DNA of 64,000 bases from Mannheimia indoligenes (lineage in GTDB: Bacteria; Pseudomonadota; Gammaproteobacteria; Enterobacterales; Pasteurellaceae). Within the stretch, counting starts at the first letter, position 1; every line of letters begins with the position of its first letter. This document shows positions 51,602-60,213 of this stretch, in pieces. The translations under genes were made by a program, and so were the position numbers. The notes under the pieces were generated by a model. That model was not told where the DNA came from. It was given only the letters and a program-made list of their open reading frames with translations, and did no database searches. The stretch spans positions 124,001-188,000 of the forward strand of contig NZ_JBAJJM010000007.1 of the NCBI RefSeq assembly GCF_036880405.1. The letters are read 5' to 3'.

Positions 51602-52609
51602 TCACTTCCTTTCTTCATACTGTAATGGATACAAATTCAATTTATCCATTAATTTGCGGTCGTAATCTTCTTCCGGATTTTCTGTGGTGAGCAATTTATC
51701 GCCATAAAAAATAGAGTTCGCTCCAGCCATAAAGCAAAGGGCTTGCATTGCTTCCGGCATTGCGGTTCTTCCTGCAGAAAGTCGAACAAAACTATGTGGC
51801 ATTGTGATTCTTGCTACAGCAATTGTGCGAACAAATTCCGTCCAATCTAATTCTTCTGCATTAGCTAAAGGTGTGCCTTCTACTTTAATAAGTTGGTTGA
51901 TTGGCACGCTTTCAGGCTGAGGGTCAAGATTAGCAAGACTGGCAATTAAGCCGGCACGTTCAGGGCGGGTTTCGTTCATTCCTACAATCCCCCCACAGCA
52001 GACTTTCAGCCCAGCATTACGCACTTTGCCGAGAGTGTCCATTCTGTCCTCGTGATTTCGTGTGTGGATAATTTGATTGTAGCGTTCAGGATCGGTATCT
52101 AAATTATGATTGTAATAATCCAATCCTGCTTCTTTTAATTCTTCCGCCATTCCTTCTTCAAGCATTCCAAATGTACCACAGATTTCTAGCCCTAATGCTT
52201 TCACTGCCCCAACAATTTCAGATACCACTTTAATATCTTTTGGCTTTGGTCCTCGCCAAGCAGCCCCCATACAAAAACGGCTTGCTCCTCTTTCTTTAGC
52301 AATTTTGGCTTTTTCAATAATGGTGTCAATATCCAGCATTGTCTGCTTTTCCAGCCCCGTATCATAGCGAGCAGATTGTGGACAATATTCGCAATCTTCC
52401 GGGCAACCACCTGTTTTAATGGAAAGTAAAGTCGAAAGCTGAATAGCATTTGAATCAAAATTTTCCCGATGAATTTGGGCTGCTTTAAATACTAAATCCA
52501 TAAACGGCATATCAAAAAGTTCTTCCACTTGGCATTTTCGCCAATATTGAGCGGTTGGATGTGGTGTAAGTTCATCTTTTGCTTTGAGTCTTAGCTGGAA
52601 TGTTGTCAT
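51602..52609 (-). CDS. bioB: Biotin synthase
   Basis: 335 residues. The radical-SAM cysteines are in GGCPEDCEYCPQSARY (Cys69, Cys73, Cys76). FCMGAAWRGPK, GLEICGTFGMLEEGMAEELKEAGLDYYNHNLDTD and CCGGIVGMNET follow. It inserts sulfur into dethiobiotin. It is alone here, away from other bio genes. AAAGGAGAATAA precedes the ATG. A single uptake core (ACCGCTTGT) lies at 51587-51595 just after the stop. Confidence 0.98.
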   Translation of the reverse strand: MTTFQLRLKAKDELTPHPTAQYWRKCQVEELFDMPFMDLVFKAAQIHRENFDSNAIQLSTLLSIKTGGCPEDCEYCPQSARYDTGLEKQTMLDIDTIIEKAKIAKERGASRFCMGAAWRGPKPKDIKVVSEIVGAVKALGLEICGTFGMLEEGMAEELKEAGLDYYNHNLDTDPERYNQIIHTRNHEDRMDTLGKVRNAGLKVCCGGIVGMNETRPERAGLIASLANLDPQPESVPINQLIKVEGTPLANAEELDWTEFVRTIAVARITMPHSFVRLSAGRTAMPEAMQALCFMAGANSIFYGDKLLTTENPEEDYDRKLMDKLNLYPLQYEERK

Positions 52610-52628
52610 TTATTCTCCTTTTATACAA

Positions 52629-52660
52629 AAGGACTAAACCTCGCAAAAGGTTTAGTCCTT
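52629..52660 (-). terminator. Terminator between pckA and bioB
   Basis: A perfect 12-bp stem AAGGACTAAACC/GGTTTAGTCCTT with an 8-base loop. On the minus strand it is followed by TTTTG. It lies between pckA and bioB, so bioB has its own promoter or depends on read-through. Confidence 0.8.
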
Positions 52661-52688
52661 GAAATATTTAATTATTTTAAATCACAGC

Positions 52689-54296
52689 TTACAATTTTGG
52701 ACCTGCTGCAATTAATGCTTTACCTTCATCATTAGTTGCATATTTTTCGAAGTTTTTCACAAATCTGCCGGCTAAGTCTTCTGCTTTAGCTTGCCATTGT
52801 GCTTTATCTTCGTAAGTATTGCGAGGGTCTAAAATATTGGTATCAACACCCGGTAATGCTGTTGGAATAGCTAAATCAAAGATTGGTAAGCTACCCATTT
52901 CAGCTTTATCGATTGAGCCGTCTAAAATCGCATCAATGATACCGCGAGTATCTTTAATTGAGATACGTTTACCTGTGCCGTTCCAACCGGTGTTCACTAA
53001 GTATGCTTCTGCACCGGCTGCTTCCATACGTTTTACTAACACTTCAGCATATTGTGTTGGGTGTAGAGATAAGAACGCTGCACCGAAACAGGCTGAGAAT
53101 GTTGGGGTTGGCTCGGTAATACCACGCTCTGTACCGGCTAATTTCGCAGTAAAGCCTGATAAGAAGTAGTATTTTGTTTGCTCTGGTGTAAGTTTAGATA
53201 CCGGAGGCAACACACCGAACGCATCAGCGGTTAAGAAAATCACTTTTTTCGCGTGCCCTGCTTTTGATGGCACTGCAATATTATCAATGTGATAAATCGG
53301 ATAGCTTACACGTGTATTTTCAGTTTTTGATTTATCATCAAAATCAATAGTACCATCTTCACGCACAACCACGTTTTCTAATAACGCATCACGACGGATT
53401 GCTCGGTAAATATCCGGCTCATTTTCGATAGAAAGGTTGATAGTTTTCGCATAGCAACCACCTTCGTAGTTAAATACGCCGTTTTCGTCCCAACCGTGTT
53501 CGTCATCACCGATTAATTTACGTTTTGGATCGGTTGATAATGTGGTTTTACCTGTTCCTGATAAACCAAAGAATACGGCAACATCACCTTCTTCACCCAC
53601 GTTTGCAGAACAGTGCATTGATGCAACACCTTTAAGTGGTAAGAAGTAGTTCATCATTGAGAATAAACCTTTTTTCATCTCACCGCCGTACCAAGTACCA
53701 CCAATGATTTGTACACCTTCTGTGATATTAAATGCCACAAAGTTTTCAGAATTTAAACCTTGCTCTTTCCAATTCGGGTTAGTTACTTGAGAACCATTCA
53801 TTACCACGAAATCAGGTTTGAAATCTTTCAACTCTTCTTCTGTTGGGCGAATAAACATATTTTTCACGAAGTGTGCTTGCCAAGCCACTTGCGTAATAAT
53901 ACGCACATTGATACGATGTTCCGGGCTTGCACCACAGAATGCATCAATAATGAACAAGCGTTTGTTTGAAAGCTCATCAGTTACTAAACCTTTTAGGCTT
54001 TGCCACGTTGATTGGTTCATCGGCTTATTATCATTTTTAGCCGCATCAGATGTCCACCAAACAGTATCTTTTGTTTTTTCATCTAAAACGATGTATTTGT
54101 CTTTTGGCGAACGACCGGTAAAAATACCTGTATCAACAGCTACTGCACCTAAGTTTGTTAAAACACCTTTTTCATAACCTTGAAGATCTGATTTCATTTC
54201 TTCTTCAAACAGTTGCTCATAGCTAGGGTTACGAACGATTTCTTTAACATTTGTAATACCTAAGTCTGCAAGTTCTTGTTCAATACGATTTAACAT
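52689..54296 (-). CDS. pckA: Phosphoenolpyruvate carboxykinase (ATP)
   Basis: 535 residues from the ATG at 54296 (MLNRIEQELADLGITN), which has GAGGTAATTACT upstream; an open frame extending 27 codons upstream is spurious because it covers the promoter. ATP-type signature: GLSGTGKTTLSTDPKRKLIGDDEHGWDE (Walker A and metal site), with FTGRSPKDKYIV, NMFIRP and GGTWYGGEMKKGLFSMMNYFLP. It interconverts oxaloacetate and phosphoenolpyruvate; in Pasteurellaceae it often works in the carboxylating direction during fumarate respiration. Confidence 0.98.
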   Translation of the reverse strand: MLNRIEQELADLGITNVKEIVRNPSYEQLFEEEMKSDLQGYEKGVLTNLGAVAVDTGIFTGRSPKDKYIVLDEKTKDTVWWTSDAAKNDNKPMNQSTWQSLKGLVTDELSNKRLFIIDAFCGASPEHRINVRIITQVAWQAHFVKNMFIRPTEEELKDFKPDFVVMNGSQVTNPNWKEQGLNSENFVAFNITEGVQIIGGTWYGGEMKKGLFSMMNYFLPLKGVASMHCSANVGEEGDVAVFFGLSGTGKTTLSTDPKRKLIGDDEHGWDENGVFNYEGGCYAKTINLSIENEPDIYRAIRRDALLENVVVREDGTIDFDDKSKTENTRVSYPIYHIDNIAVPSKAGHAKKVIFLTADAFGVLPPVSKLTPEQTKYYFLSGFTAKLAGTERGITEPTPTFSACFGAAFLSLHPTQYAEVLVKRMEAAGAEAYLVNTGWNGTGKRISIKDTRGIIDAILDGSIDKAEMGSLPIFDLAIPTALPGVDTNILDPRNTYEDKAQWQAKAEDLAGRFVKNFEKYATNDEGKALIAAGPKL

Positions 54297-54566
54297 AGTA
54301 ATTACCTCATAATAGTTATAAAATTCAACTGTGCCTATTATACTCAAATGAAATAAAAAAAATGTTACATACTTCAAATTTTTGAAATTTTTCTCCTAAA
54401 TTTAACAAAATTTCTATATTTTTTTGTTTTACATCAAATTTTAAAATGGATTCAGGCTTGTCAAACCAGAAATTTTGCTACAAGCGGTAAGAAATTTAGG
54501 ATTTTTTGCAAATTCAAGGTAAAATCTGACCGCTTGTACTTATCATTTAAAACAAAGAGAAAATAA
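54297..54566. promoter_or_regulatory. Divergent control region of pckA and ftsB
   Basis: 270 A/T-rich bases without a gene. For pckA a perfect TATAAT lies at 54342-54337 (minus strand), about 40 bases before the ATG. An inverted uptake pair (ACAAGCGGT 54480-54488; ACCGCTTGT 54529-54537) stands just before ftsB, where no terminator is needed, so here it may shield the two promoters from each other. Confidence 0.5.
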
Positions 54567-54845
54567 ATGCGTTTATTGATTATTTTTTTTGCCTTCCTAC
54601 TCTGCTTTTTCCAATATAGTTTTTGGTTTGGCAAAAATGGGTGGACAGATTACCAAGAGCTTCAAGAGGAAGTTTCTGCTTTAAAAGAAGAGAATGAGAG
54701 ATTAACCGCTCGCAATAAACTGATTGAAGCAGAAATCTATGACTTAAAAAATGGGGTAGATGCACTTGAAGAGCGTGCCAGACTTGAACGTGAAATGGTA
54801 AAAGAGACTGAAATGTTCTACCGTATTGTGCCAAAAAATAAATAA
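54567..54845 (+). CDS. ftsB: Cell division protein FtsB
   Basis: 92 residues: short N-terminus, one membrane segment (about 3-20, LLIIFFAFLLCFFQYSFWFG), then a leucine-zipper-like coiled coil (ELQEEVSALKEENERLTARNKLIEAEIYDLKNGVDALEERARLE) in the periplasm, ending EMFYRIVPKNK. FtsB joins FtsL and FtsQ in the divisome. The ftsB-ispD-ispF order is conserved in gammaproteobacteria. Confidence 0.95.
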   Translation: MRLLIIFFAFLLCFFQYSFWFGKNGWTDYQELQEEVSALKEENERLTARNKLIEAEIYDLKNGVDALEERARLEREMVKETEMFYRIVPKNK

Positions 54846-54853
54846 AAACATTT

Positions 54854-55537
54854 ATGAAAAGAAAAATTTTTGCGGTTATTCCTGCTTCAGGCGTAGGCAG
54901 CCGAATGCAGGCAGACAAACCAAAACAATATTTAACATTAAAAGGGAAAACCATTTTAGAACATACGGTTTCCCTTTTTCTTGATCACCCTAAAATTGCC
55001 AAAGTGATTGTAGCAGTGGCAAAAGATGATCCTTTCTATACCGAAATTGCATTACTCAAATCGCCCCAAATCCAAATTGTGTTTGGTGGTGAAACACGAG
55101 CAGATTCCGTATTCAATGCGTTAAACGCCATTGAGGATGAAAATGCTTGGGCGTTAGTTCACGATGCTGCTCGCCCCTGCCTCAAGCGGTCGGATTTAGA
55201 TAAACTTTTGCAAATTGAAGATGAGCAAGGAGGCATTTTAGCCACCCCTTCTATTGATACAATGAAGCGAGCCAACGGCACGAAAATTTTGTATACAGAA
55301 GATCGTTCAACTTTATGGCACGCGTTAACGCCACAATTTTTTCCTGCTAAGAAGCTAAAAACTGCGTTAGAAACAGCCTTTAGTAAAAAGCAAATTGTAA
55401 CCGATGAAGCCTCTGCTATGGAGCTAAGCAGTTATCAACCACAGCTTGTTGCCGGCAGAAGCGATAATATCAAAATTACCCGCCCGGAAGATTTAGCCTT
55501 AGCAGAGTTTTACCTCACTCATCACTCTAGCTTATAA
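54854..55537 (+). CDS. ispD: 2-C-methyl-D-erythritol 4-phosphate cytidylyltransferase
   Basis: 227 residues. The nucleotide-binding N-terminus VIPASGVGSRMQADKPKQYLTLKGKTILEHTV and the motifs GGETRADSVFNAL, VHDAARPCLKRSDL and VTDEASAMEL are typical. It makes CDP-ME in the MEP pathway. It starts 8 bases after ftsB, and ispF follows 17 bases later. A gene-internal uptake core is at 55183-55190. Confidence 0.97.
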   Translation: MKRKIFAVIPASGVGSRMQADKPKQYLTLKGKTILEHTVSLFLDHPKIAKVIVAVAKDDPFYTEIALLKSPQIQIVFGGETRADSVFNALNAIEDENAWALVHDAARPCLKRSDLDKLLQIEDEQGGILATPSIDTMKRANGTKILYTEDRSTLWHALTPQFFPAKKLKTALETAFSKKQIVTDEASAMELSSYQPQLVAGRSDNIKITRPEDLALAEFYLTHHSSL

Positions 55538-55554
55538 ATTTGGAGAAATAATAT

Positions 55555-56031
55555 ATGATTCGTATTGGACACGGTTTTGACGTTCACGCCTTTGGCGAAA
55601 ACCGACCGCTCATTATTGCTGGCGTTGAAGTACCTTACCACACAGGTTTTATTGCTCATAGTGATGGCGATGTTGCCCTTCACGCTCTAACCGATGCGTT
55701 ACTCGGTGCAGTTGCATTAGGCGATATTGGCAAACTTTTCCCGGATACCGATATGCAATATAAAAATGCTGATAGTCGAGGTTTATTAATTGAAGCCTAT
55801 CGCCAAGTGCAAGCACAAGGATATAAAGTAGGTAATGTTGATGTAACCATTATCGCCCAAGCCCCGAAAATGCGTCCGCATATCGATAAAATGCGTCAAA
55901 CCATTGCTGATGATTTGAAATGCGATATTTCCCAAGTAAACGTGAAAGCCACCACCACTGAAAAATTAGGTTTTACCGGCAGAAGCGAAGGCATTGCCTG
56001 TGAAGCGGTGGCATTATTAGTGAAAAGCTAA
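55555..56031 (+). CDS. ispF: 2-C-methyl-D-erythritol 2,4-cyclodiphosphate synthase
   Basis: 158 residues. RIGHGFDVHAFG (metal ligands Asp8 and His10), HSDGDVALHALTDALLGAVALGDIGKLFPDTD and KATTTEKLGFTGRSEGIACEAVALL are diagnostic. It forms the cyclic diphosphate intermediate after IspE. GGAGAAATAATAT precedes the ATG. Confidence 0.98.
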   Translation: MIRIGHGFDVHAFGENRPLIIAGVEVPYHTGFIAHSDGDVALHALTDALLGAVALGDIGKLFPDTDMQYKNADSRGLLIEAYRQVQAQGYKVGNVDVTIIAQAPKMRPHIDKMRQTIADDLKCDISQVNVKATTTEKLGFTGRSEGIACEAVALLVKS

Positions 56032-56040
56032 AACATAAAA

Positions 56041-56067
56041 GAAAGCGGGTTAAACCCGCTTTCTTTA
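56041..56067. terminator. Bidirectional terminator between ispF and the converging unknown gene
   Basis: GAAAGCGGG/CCCGCTTTC, 9-bp stem with a 5-base loop, followed by TTTATT on the plus strand and by an A/T-rich tail on the minus strand. Confidence 0.8.
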
Positions 56068-56601
56068 TTCTTGTTCGTAAAGTTTTAAGTTATCTAAAAT
56101 TTGAGAGGAAAATTTCACCTCTTTCTTTAAATTTTCGAATTCAGGAGAACCTTTAATCTTAATTAAGTAATCCCAAAATTGATATTTTATTGCTCGCTGA
56201 ATGTTTTTAATTTTAGCATCATATTGGAAAAGCATATAAGGATTATATCCGTCCAAATAAATGGTTTTACGCATTGGTTTTAATTCTTGTAAACCCTCAA
56301 TAAAGAGTTTCGTCATCTCAATAATATCGCTTTCAGATTTAGTCTCTTGTTTTAAGAATTTATTTAATGCTAATTCAACGTTAGTGTCTGCACCTGATGC
56401 CTTTCTAACAAATTTCCATTGAGGTGTTAAAATCGCTTTTCGTTCACCATTGACGATTTCATATTTGGTTTTGCCATCGTCAGGAAATGCAGGTCCTTTC
56501 ACGGTAATCTTCCCAAATTCAGGGTCAATGAAAGTGTCGCCAATTTTGGCTTGAACAGAAAAAGTAAATGTTGTCAGTAAAATAGTGAATAGTGTTTTCA
56601 T
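56065..56601 (-). CDS. Exported hypothetical protein
   Basis: 178 residues from the ATG at 56601, with GGGGATAACAAA upstream. A clear signal peptide (MKTLFTILLTTFTFSVQAK, cleavage after Ala18) points to the periplasm. The mature part opens IGDTFIDPEFGKITVKGPAFPDDGKTKYEIVNGERKAILTPQWKFV and continues as a mostly helical charged domain. I recognise no family. It is 14 bases downstream of a membrane protein gene on the same strand, so the two may function together. Confidence 0.65.
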   Translation of the reverse strand: MKTLFTILLTTFTFSVQAKIGDTFIDPEFGKITVKGPAFPDDGKTKYEIVNGERKAILTPQWKFVRKASGADTNVELALNKFLKQETKSESDIIEMTKLFIEGLQELKPMRKTIYLDGYNPYMLFQYDAKIKNIQRAIKYQFWDYLIKIKGSPEFENLKKEVKFSSQILDNLKLYEQE

Positions 56602-56614
56602 TTTGTTATCCCCA

Positions 56615-57019
56615 TTATTTATCCGATATGGAAAAGGCATTGCCGAATAGTAGCATCGAGATGCTCAAGAAGAGTTCAGAGAATACCCTACAGAACCCAG
56701 GGTGAGTGAATTTTTGCCCCTCTTCGTTACTGGTTAATACACTCAATAAGTTAGGTTCTTGAGTAATAAAATAGGCAATAACCGCAATCATAATGGGCAA
56801 AGAAATCCAAAAAGATGTCTTAAATGCAGCCCAAAAAGGTTTGGTTCTCGGATATTTTTTATATAACTCTATATTTAAAACAAAGCTAAAGAGTAATAAC
56901 CCATACGCAATCCAATACTGAATTTTATGCTCTTGGCAAATATTGATACCTATACCTCCCCCAATCAAAGCAATTAGAGCGAGTAATATATAGGCAGCAT
57001 AGAAATATTTTTTATTCAT
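56615..57019 (-). CDS. Hypothetical four-pass membrane protein
   Basis: 134 residues. Hydrophobic segments at about 5-26, 33-50, 67-88 and 115-130; PHP-like catalytic motifs or other signatures are absent. GAGGTCTTT precedes the ATG. It is followed after 14 bases by the exported protein gene, so it is probably a two-gene operon. Function unknown. Confidence 0.65.
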   Translation of the reverse strand: MNKKYFYAAYILLALIALIGGGIGINICQEHKIQYWIAYGLLLFSFVLNIELYKKYPRTKPFWAAFKTSFWISLPIMIAVIAYFITQEPNLLSVLTSNEEGQKFTHPGFCRVFSELFLSISMLLFGNAFSISDK

Positions 57020-57119
57020 AAAGACCTCATTTAAGTTGAAATAAAATTCACATTCTACATTGTTTTTTTTTTCGTCAACATGAGATGATTATTTAAACAA
57101 ATCTAGTGGAGGATAAAAA

Positions 57120-57203
57120 ATGCAAAAAACAGTGGGGTTAATCTGCGTGATTGGGCTATATATGCTGAATGTTCGCAATGAATATATGTGGTGGTTAGTT
57201 TAG
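57120..57203 (+). CDS. Possible 27-aa hydrophobic protein
   Basis: GGAGGA at 57108-57113, six bases and an ATG, then MQKTVGLICVIGLYMLNVRN and EYMWWLV, then TAG. The ribosome site is among the best in the window and the peptide could span a membrane once. An uptake-signal hairpin starts five bases after the stop and would terminate it. No family is known to me. Confidence 0.4.
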   Translation: MQKTVGLICVIGLYMLNVRNEYMWWLV

Positions 57204-57207
57204 GGTA

Positions 57208-57265
57208 ACAAGCGGTGGTTTTTACGGTAACTTTTGCAAAAAATTGCTAGAAAATAACCGCTTGT
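57208..57265. repeat. Inverted uptake-signal pair upstream of the 4.5S RNA gene
   Basis: ACAAGCGGT at 57208-57216 and ACCGCTTGT at 57257-57265, with TTTTGCAAAA in the middle. The inner arms pair only partly. Confidence 0.65.
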
Positions 57266-57276
57266 AAAATTCCACC

Positions 57277-57304
57277 TTGTCTTATTTTTAAATTTATCTA
57301 TAAT
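57277..57304 (+). promoter_or_regulatory. Promoter of the 4.5S RNA gene
   Basis: TTGTCT (57277-57282), 16-base spacer, perfect TATAAT (57299-57304). Transcription would begin near 57311, so a short 5' leader with a TTACGC/GCGTAA hairpin is likely trimmed off. Confidence 0.7.
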
Positions 57305-57335
57305 AACAAGCCTTACGCAATGAGCGTAATCCGAT

Positions 57336-57446
57336 GGGGCGTTATTGGTTCCTCGCAATGGTGTTCAGCTTACTTGATCAGGTTCGGAAGAAAGCAGTCT
57401 GGGTTGAAATTTCTGTGTGCCGAGGGTCGCTGGTAACGCCCCACCC
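57336..57446 (+). ncRNA. ffs: Signal recognition particle 4.5S RNA
   Basis: The ends GGGGCGTTA (57336) and TAACGCCCC (to 57442) pair as the terminal stem. The apical domain contains CAGGTTCGGAAGAAAGCAG, the conserved GGAA tetraloop and the asymmetric loop bound by Ffh (E. coli AGGTCCGGAAGGAAGCAG). About 111 nt, like E. coli. With Ffh it targets membrane proteins to SecYEG. Confidence 0.95.
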
Positions 57447-57478
57447 TTTTATCTAACCTATATCATCAGGAGAATCCT

Positions 57479-58186
57479 ATGCTCCAGATCATTCCCATTC
57501 CGGCATTAAGCGATAACTATATTTGGGCAATTCGTAAAGAACAAGATGTGATTATTGTTGATCCGTCAGAACATCAGCCTGTATTAGACTTTATTGCAAA
57601 AAATTCGCTAAATTTAACCGCTATCTTACTTACCCATAACCATAGCGACCATACTGATGGTGTGGCTGGTATTGTAGAAAAATATTCAAATACTCCTATT
57701 TATGGTCCGCAAGAAGTTGCTGAGTTTGCAAATGTGATTGTTTCGCCGGAACAATATATTAGACTGTTTGATTACGATGTAAGAATTATTGAAAGTGCAG
57801 GACATACCGCAGGGCATATTAGTTATTTGTTTGGTTATGATTATCTGTTTTGCGGCGATGCGTTATTTTCCGGCGGTTGCGGACGTGTTTTCACCGGTGA
57901 TTATCAAGCCCAATTTGATGCGTTACAACGCTTTAAAAATCTGCCTAACTCGGTTCAAGCCTATCCAGCCCACGAATACACGAAGAGCAATCTAAAATTT
58001 GCTGAAGCCGTGTTACCTGCAAGTTGCACTCTCGCAGAATATCAAGAACAGGTTGATATTTTACGTTTGCAAAATAAGCCGACTTTGCCTACCACCATTG
58101 GGCTTGAAATGCAGGTAAATCCGTTTATGCAAGCGGTCGATTTAGCCGAATTTATTGCACTTCGGAAGAAAAAAGATAATTTCTAA
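57479..58186 (+). CDS. gloB: Hydroxyacylglutathione hydrolase (glyoxalase II)
   Basis: 235 residues. The metallo-beta-lactamase motif LTHNHSDHTDG (THxHxDH) lies near residue 52, followed by SAGHTAGHISYL, FCGDALFSGGCGRVFTGD and AYPAHEYTKSNLKFA, all the binuclear metal ligands. It hydrolyses S-D-lactoylglutathione in methylglyoxal detoxification. AGGAGAATCCT precedes the ATG. A gene-internal uptake core is at 58131-58139. Confidence 0.96.
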   Translation: MLQIIPIPALSDNYIWAIRKEQDVIIVDPSEHQPVLDFIAKNSLNLTAILLTHNHSDHTDGVAGIVEKYSNTPIYGPQEVAEFANVIVSPEQYIRLFDYDVRIIESAGHTAGHISYLFGYDYLFCGDALFSGGCGRVFTGDYQAQFDALQRFKNLPNSVQAYPAHEYTKSNLKFAEAVLPASCTLAEYQEQVDILRLQNKPTLPTTIGLEMQVNPFMQAVDLAEFIALRKKKDNF

Positions 58187-58200
58187 CTATTATGGGAGCA

Positions 58201-59457
58201 TTATGCTGATTTCAGTACAAAAGAAAAACTGCTCCCCTCGCCTTCTTTGCTGGTAATGTTGAGTGTTGAGGCGTGTTGCTCTAATGCGTGCTTTACTATT
58301 GCCAGCCCTAAACCGCTGCCCCCTGTTTTCTTACTTCGGGATTCATCAACTCGATAAAAACGTTCGGTTAAATGTGGCAAGTGAATTTCAGGAATACCAA
58401 TTCCATCATCTTTTACTTCAAATTTCATACCTTGTTCGCACGGTTTCCAGCTGATCTCAATATGGCATTCCTGCCCCGAATGCTTAATTGAGTTGTAAAT
58501 TAAGTTAGACACTACGCTGTGTAGCTGATGTTCGTTACCGAGTATTTCTACATCTGGCTGAATATCAAAAGTAATTTTGTGCGAGTAAGTATTTAAAATT
58601 TCCGCATCTTTTTTGAGTGAAAGAATCATTGCAGACATATCAAACAGTTGATGGTCTTTATTTGATGAGGTTTCAATTTTCGCCAACATATTCAACTGCT
58701 GTAATAAATTCGTCATTCTCAAGCTCTGCTCTTGCATTGCCTTTATCGCTTTTTCTTGTAGCAAACTTTGTACAGGTTGATCCGCTAATATTTCCAAATA
58801 ACCTTGCAGTACCGTTAGCGGTGTTCTTAATTCGTGGTTAATATTACTTAAAAATGTTTGTCTGGAACGTAGTAGTTTTATCATTTCTGTAATATCACGT
58901 CCAATAATCAGCAAGGTTTCCGGATCATATTGATGAATGTGGATTTCAATATAACGTTCGTTATAAGTCAGCAATACAAGCGGTCTGCTTTTCTTAGGCT
59001 GAGCAAAATAGTGCTTAAATTGTTTGTAAAAAATCACGTTGAGAATATTTTTTTGCGTTTTTTTATGCCAGTAGAAATCAAACATTTTTTGAGCTGCGTT
59101 ATTACACCAAACTAGCTCGCCATCTGCTTGTGCGATCATAATTGCATCAGGTAAATATTGAATATTTTTATTTAATTTAGACAGCAAGCGTAAATTCTCA
59201 AACTTCTCTTTTTTATTTTTATTCCGATAATAAGCTATCGTTTGGGAAAAGTTTTCTAAATTAATCAGTTCTAGTTCTTTCTTACTTTTTGGATTTAGGG
59301 TCTGAAGTAAACGATGTTCTGTGATGTGGTGCCATACCAATAAGCCAACAAAAATGACAATCAGCCAAGTGCTGAAATCTAAGCCAAATAAACTAAATAT
59401 AAACGCAATCAAAGCAGATAAAATCAATTCCGCTAAAAAGTTAAGTAATTTTTTCAT
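58201..59457 (-). CDS. phoR: Phosphate regulon sensor kinase PhoR
   Basis: 418 residues from the ATG that overlaps the phoB stop (TGATG); a GTG one codon earlier is possible. Two membrane segments lie in the first 45 residues, with a PAS-like region (PDAIMIAQADGELVWCNNAAQKMF) after them. The H-box SNINHELRTPLTVLQGYLEIL carries the phosphorylated histidine; N-box VVSNLIYNSIKHSG and G-box GIGIPEIH...GGSGLGLAIVKHAL follow. It phosphorylates PhoB under phosphate limitation. Last gene of the pst-pho operon. Confidence 0.95.
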   Translation of the reverse strand: MKKLLNFLAELILSALIAFIFSLFGLDFSTWLIVIFVGLLVWHHITEHRLLQTLNPKSKKELELINLENFSQTIAYYRNKNKKEKFENLRLLSKLNKNIQYLPDAIMIAQADGELVWCNNAAQKMFDFYWHKKTQKNILNVIFYKQFKHYFAQPKKSRPLVLLTYNERYIEIHIHQYDPETLLIIGRDITEMIKLLRSRQTFLSNINHELRTPLTVLQGYLEILADQPVQSLLQEKAIKAMQEQSLRMTNLLQQLNMLAKIETSSNKDHQLFDMSAMILSLKKDAEILNTYSHKITFDIQPDVEILGNEHQLHSVVSNLIYNSIKHSGQECHIEISWKPCEQGMKFEVKDDGIGIPEIHLPHLTERFYRVDESRSKKTGGSGLGLAIVKHALEQHASTLNITSKEGEGSSFSFVLKSA

Positions 59458-60149
59458 CACTCACCTTGAATATGCTGTGAAAAACGATAGCCACTTCCTC
59501 TTACCGTTTGCACATAGCTATCGCATTGGTAAGGCTCAAGGCTACGGCGTAAGCGGCGGATATAGCTATCCACCGTTCTGTCTTCTACTTCTAAATCATC
59601 ACCCCAAATTCGATTTAATAATTGCTCACGAGAGTACACTTTTTCCGGGTGTGTCATAAAAAAATGGAGTAATTTGAATTCAGTATGGCTTAAGTGGACT
59701 TGTTCAGATAGATAAGAAACTCGTTGAGCATTTTCGTCCAACGTTAAATCGCCAATCTGAATAATTTGTGTGGTTTGTTCGTAAATTCTTCGCCAAACGG
59801 CTTCAATTCTAGCTAGTAACACCTTGGGAGAAAAGGGTTTGATAACATAATCATCTGCCCCAGCATTTAAGCAGGTAATACAATCTTCTTCTGCACTACG
59901 AGCAGTAAGCATAATTACAGGAATTTGAGCGGTTTCTTCGTTCTTTTTCATATATTCAATAAGTTGAACCCCAGAACGTCCCGGTAACATCCAATCTAAT
60001 AAAACCAATTGTGGTTTTTCGGCAAGTTTTTTCACTGCACTTTGGTAATCTTCTGCTTCAATGACATTATATTGATGTTGCATTAGAAAAAGACTAATCA
60101 TCTCACGAATGCCACGTTCATCTTCTACCACTAAAATGCTTCTGCTCAT
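59457..60149 (-). CDS. phoB: Phosphate regulon response regulator PhoB
   Basis: 230 residues. Receiver domain with Asp9/Asp10-type acidic pocket (ILVVEDE), phospho-acceptor Asp52 (LVLLDWMLPGRSGVQLIEYM) and KPFSPKVLLARIEAVWRR. The C-terminal OmpR-type winged helix includes HTEFKLLHFFMTHPEKVYSREQLLNRIWGDDLEVEDRTVDSYIRRLRRSLEP. It binds Pho boxes such as the one at 63928-63945. Good start site with GGAG upstream. Confidence 0.96.
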   Translation of the reverse strand: MSRSILVVEDERGIREMISLFLMQHQYNVIEAEDYQSAVKKLAEKPQLVLLDWMLPGRSGVQLIEYMKKNEETAQIPVIMLTARSAEEDCITCLNAGADDYVIKPFSPKVLLARIEAVWRRIYEQTTQIIQIGDLTLDENAQRVSYLSEQVHLSHTEFKLLHFFMTHPEKVYSREQLLNRIWGDDLEVEDRTVDSYIRRLRRSLEPYQCDSYVQTVRGSGYRFSQHIQGE

Positions 60150-60213
60150 TATCCATACTCCAATAGAAGAAATGCAGTGAAATTGATATTAACACTGCAT
60201 TTAACTGAATTAG

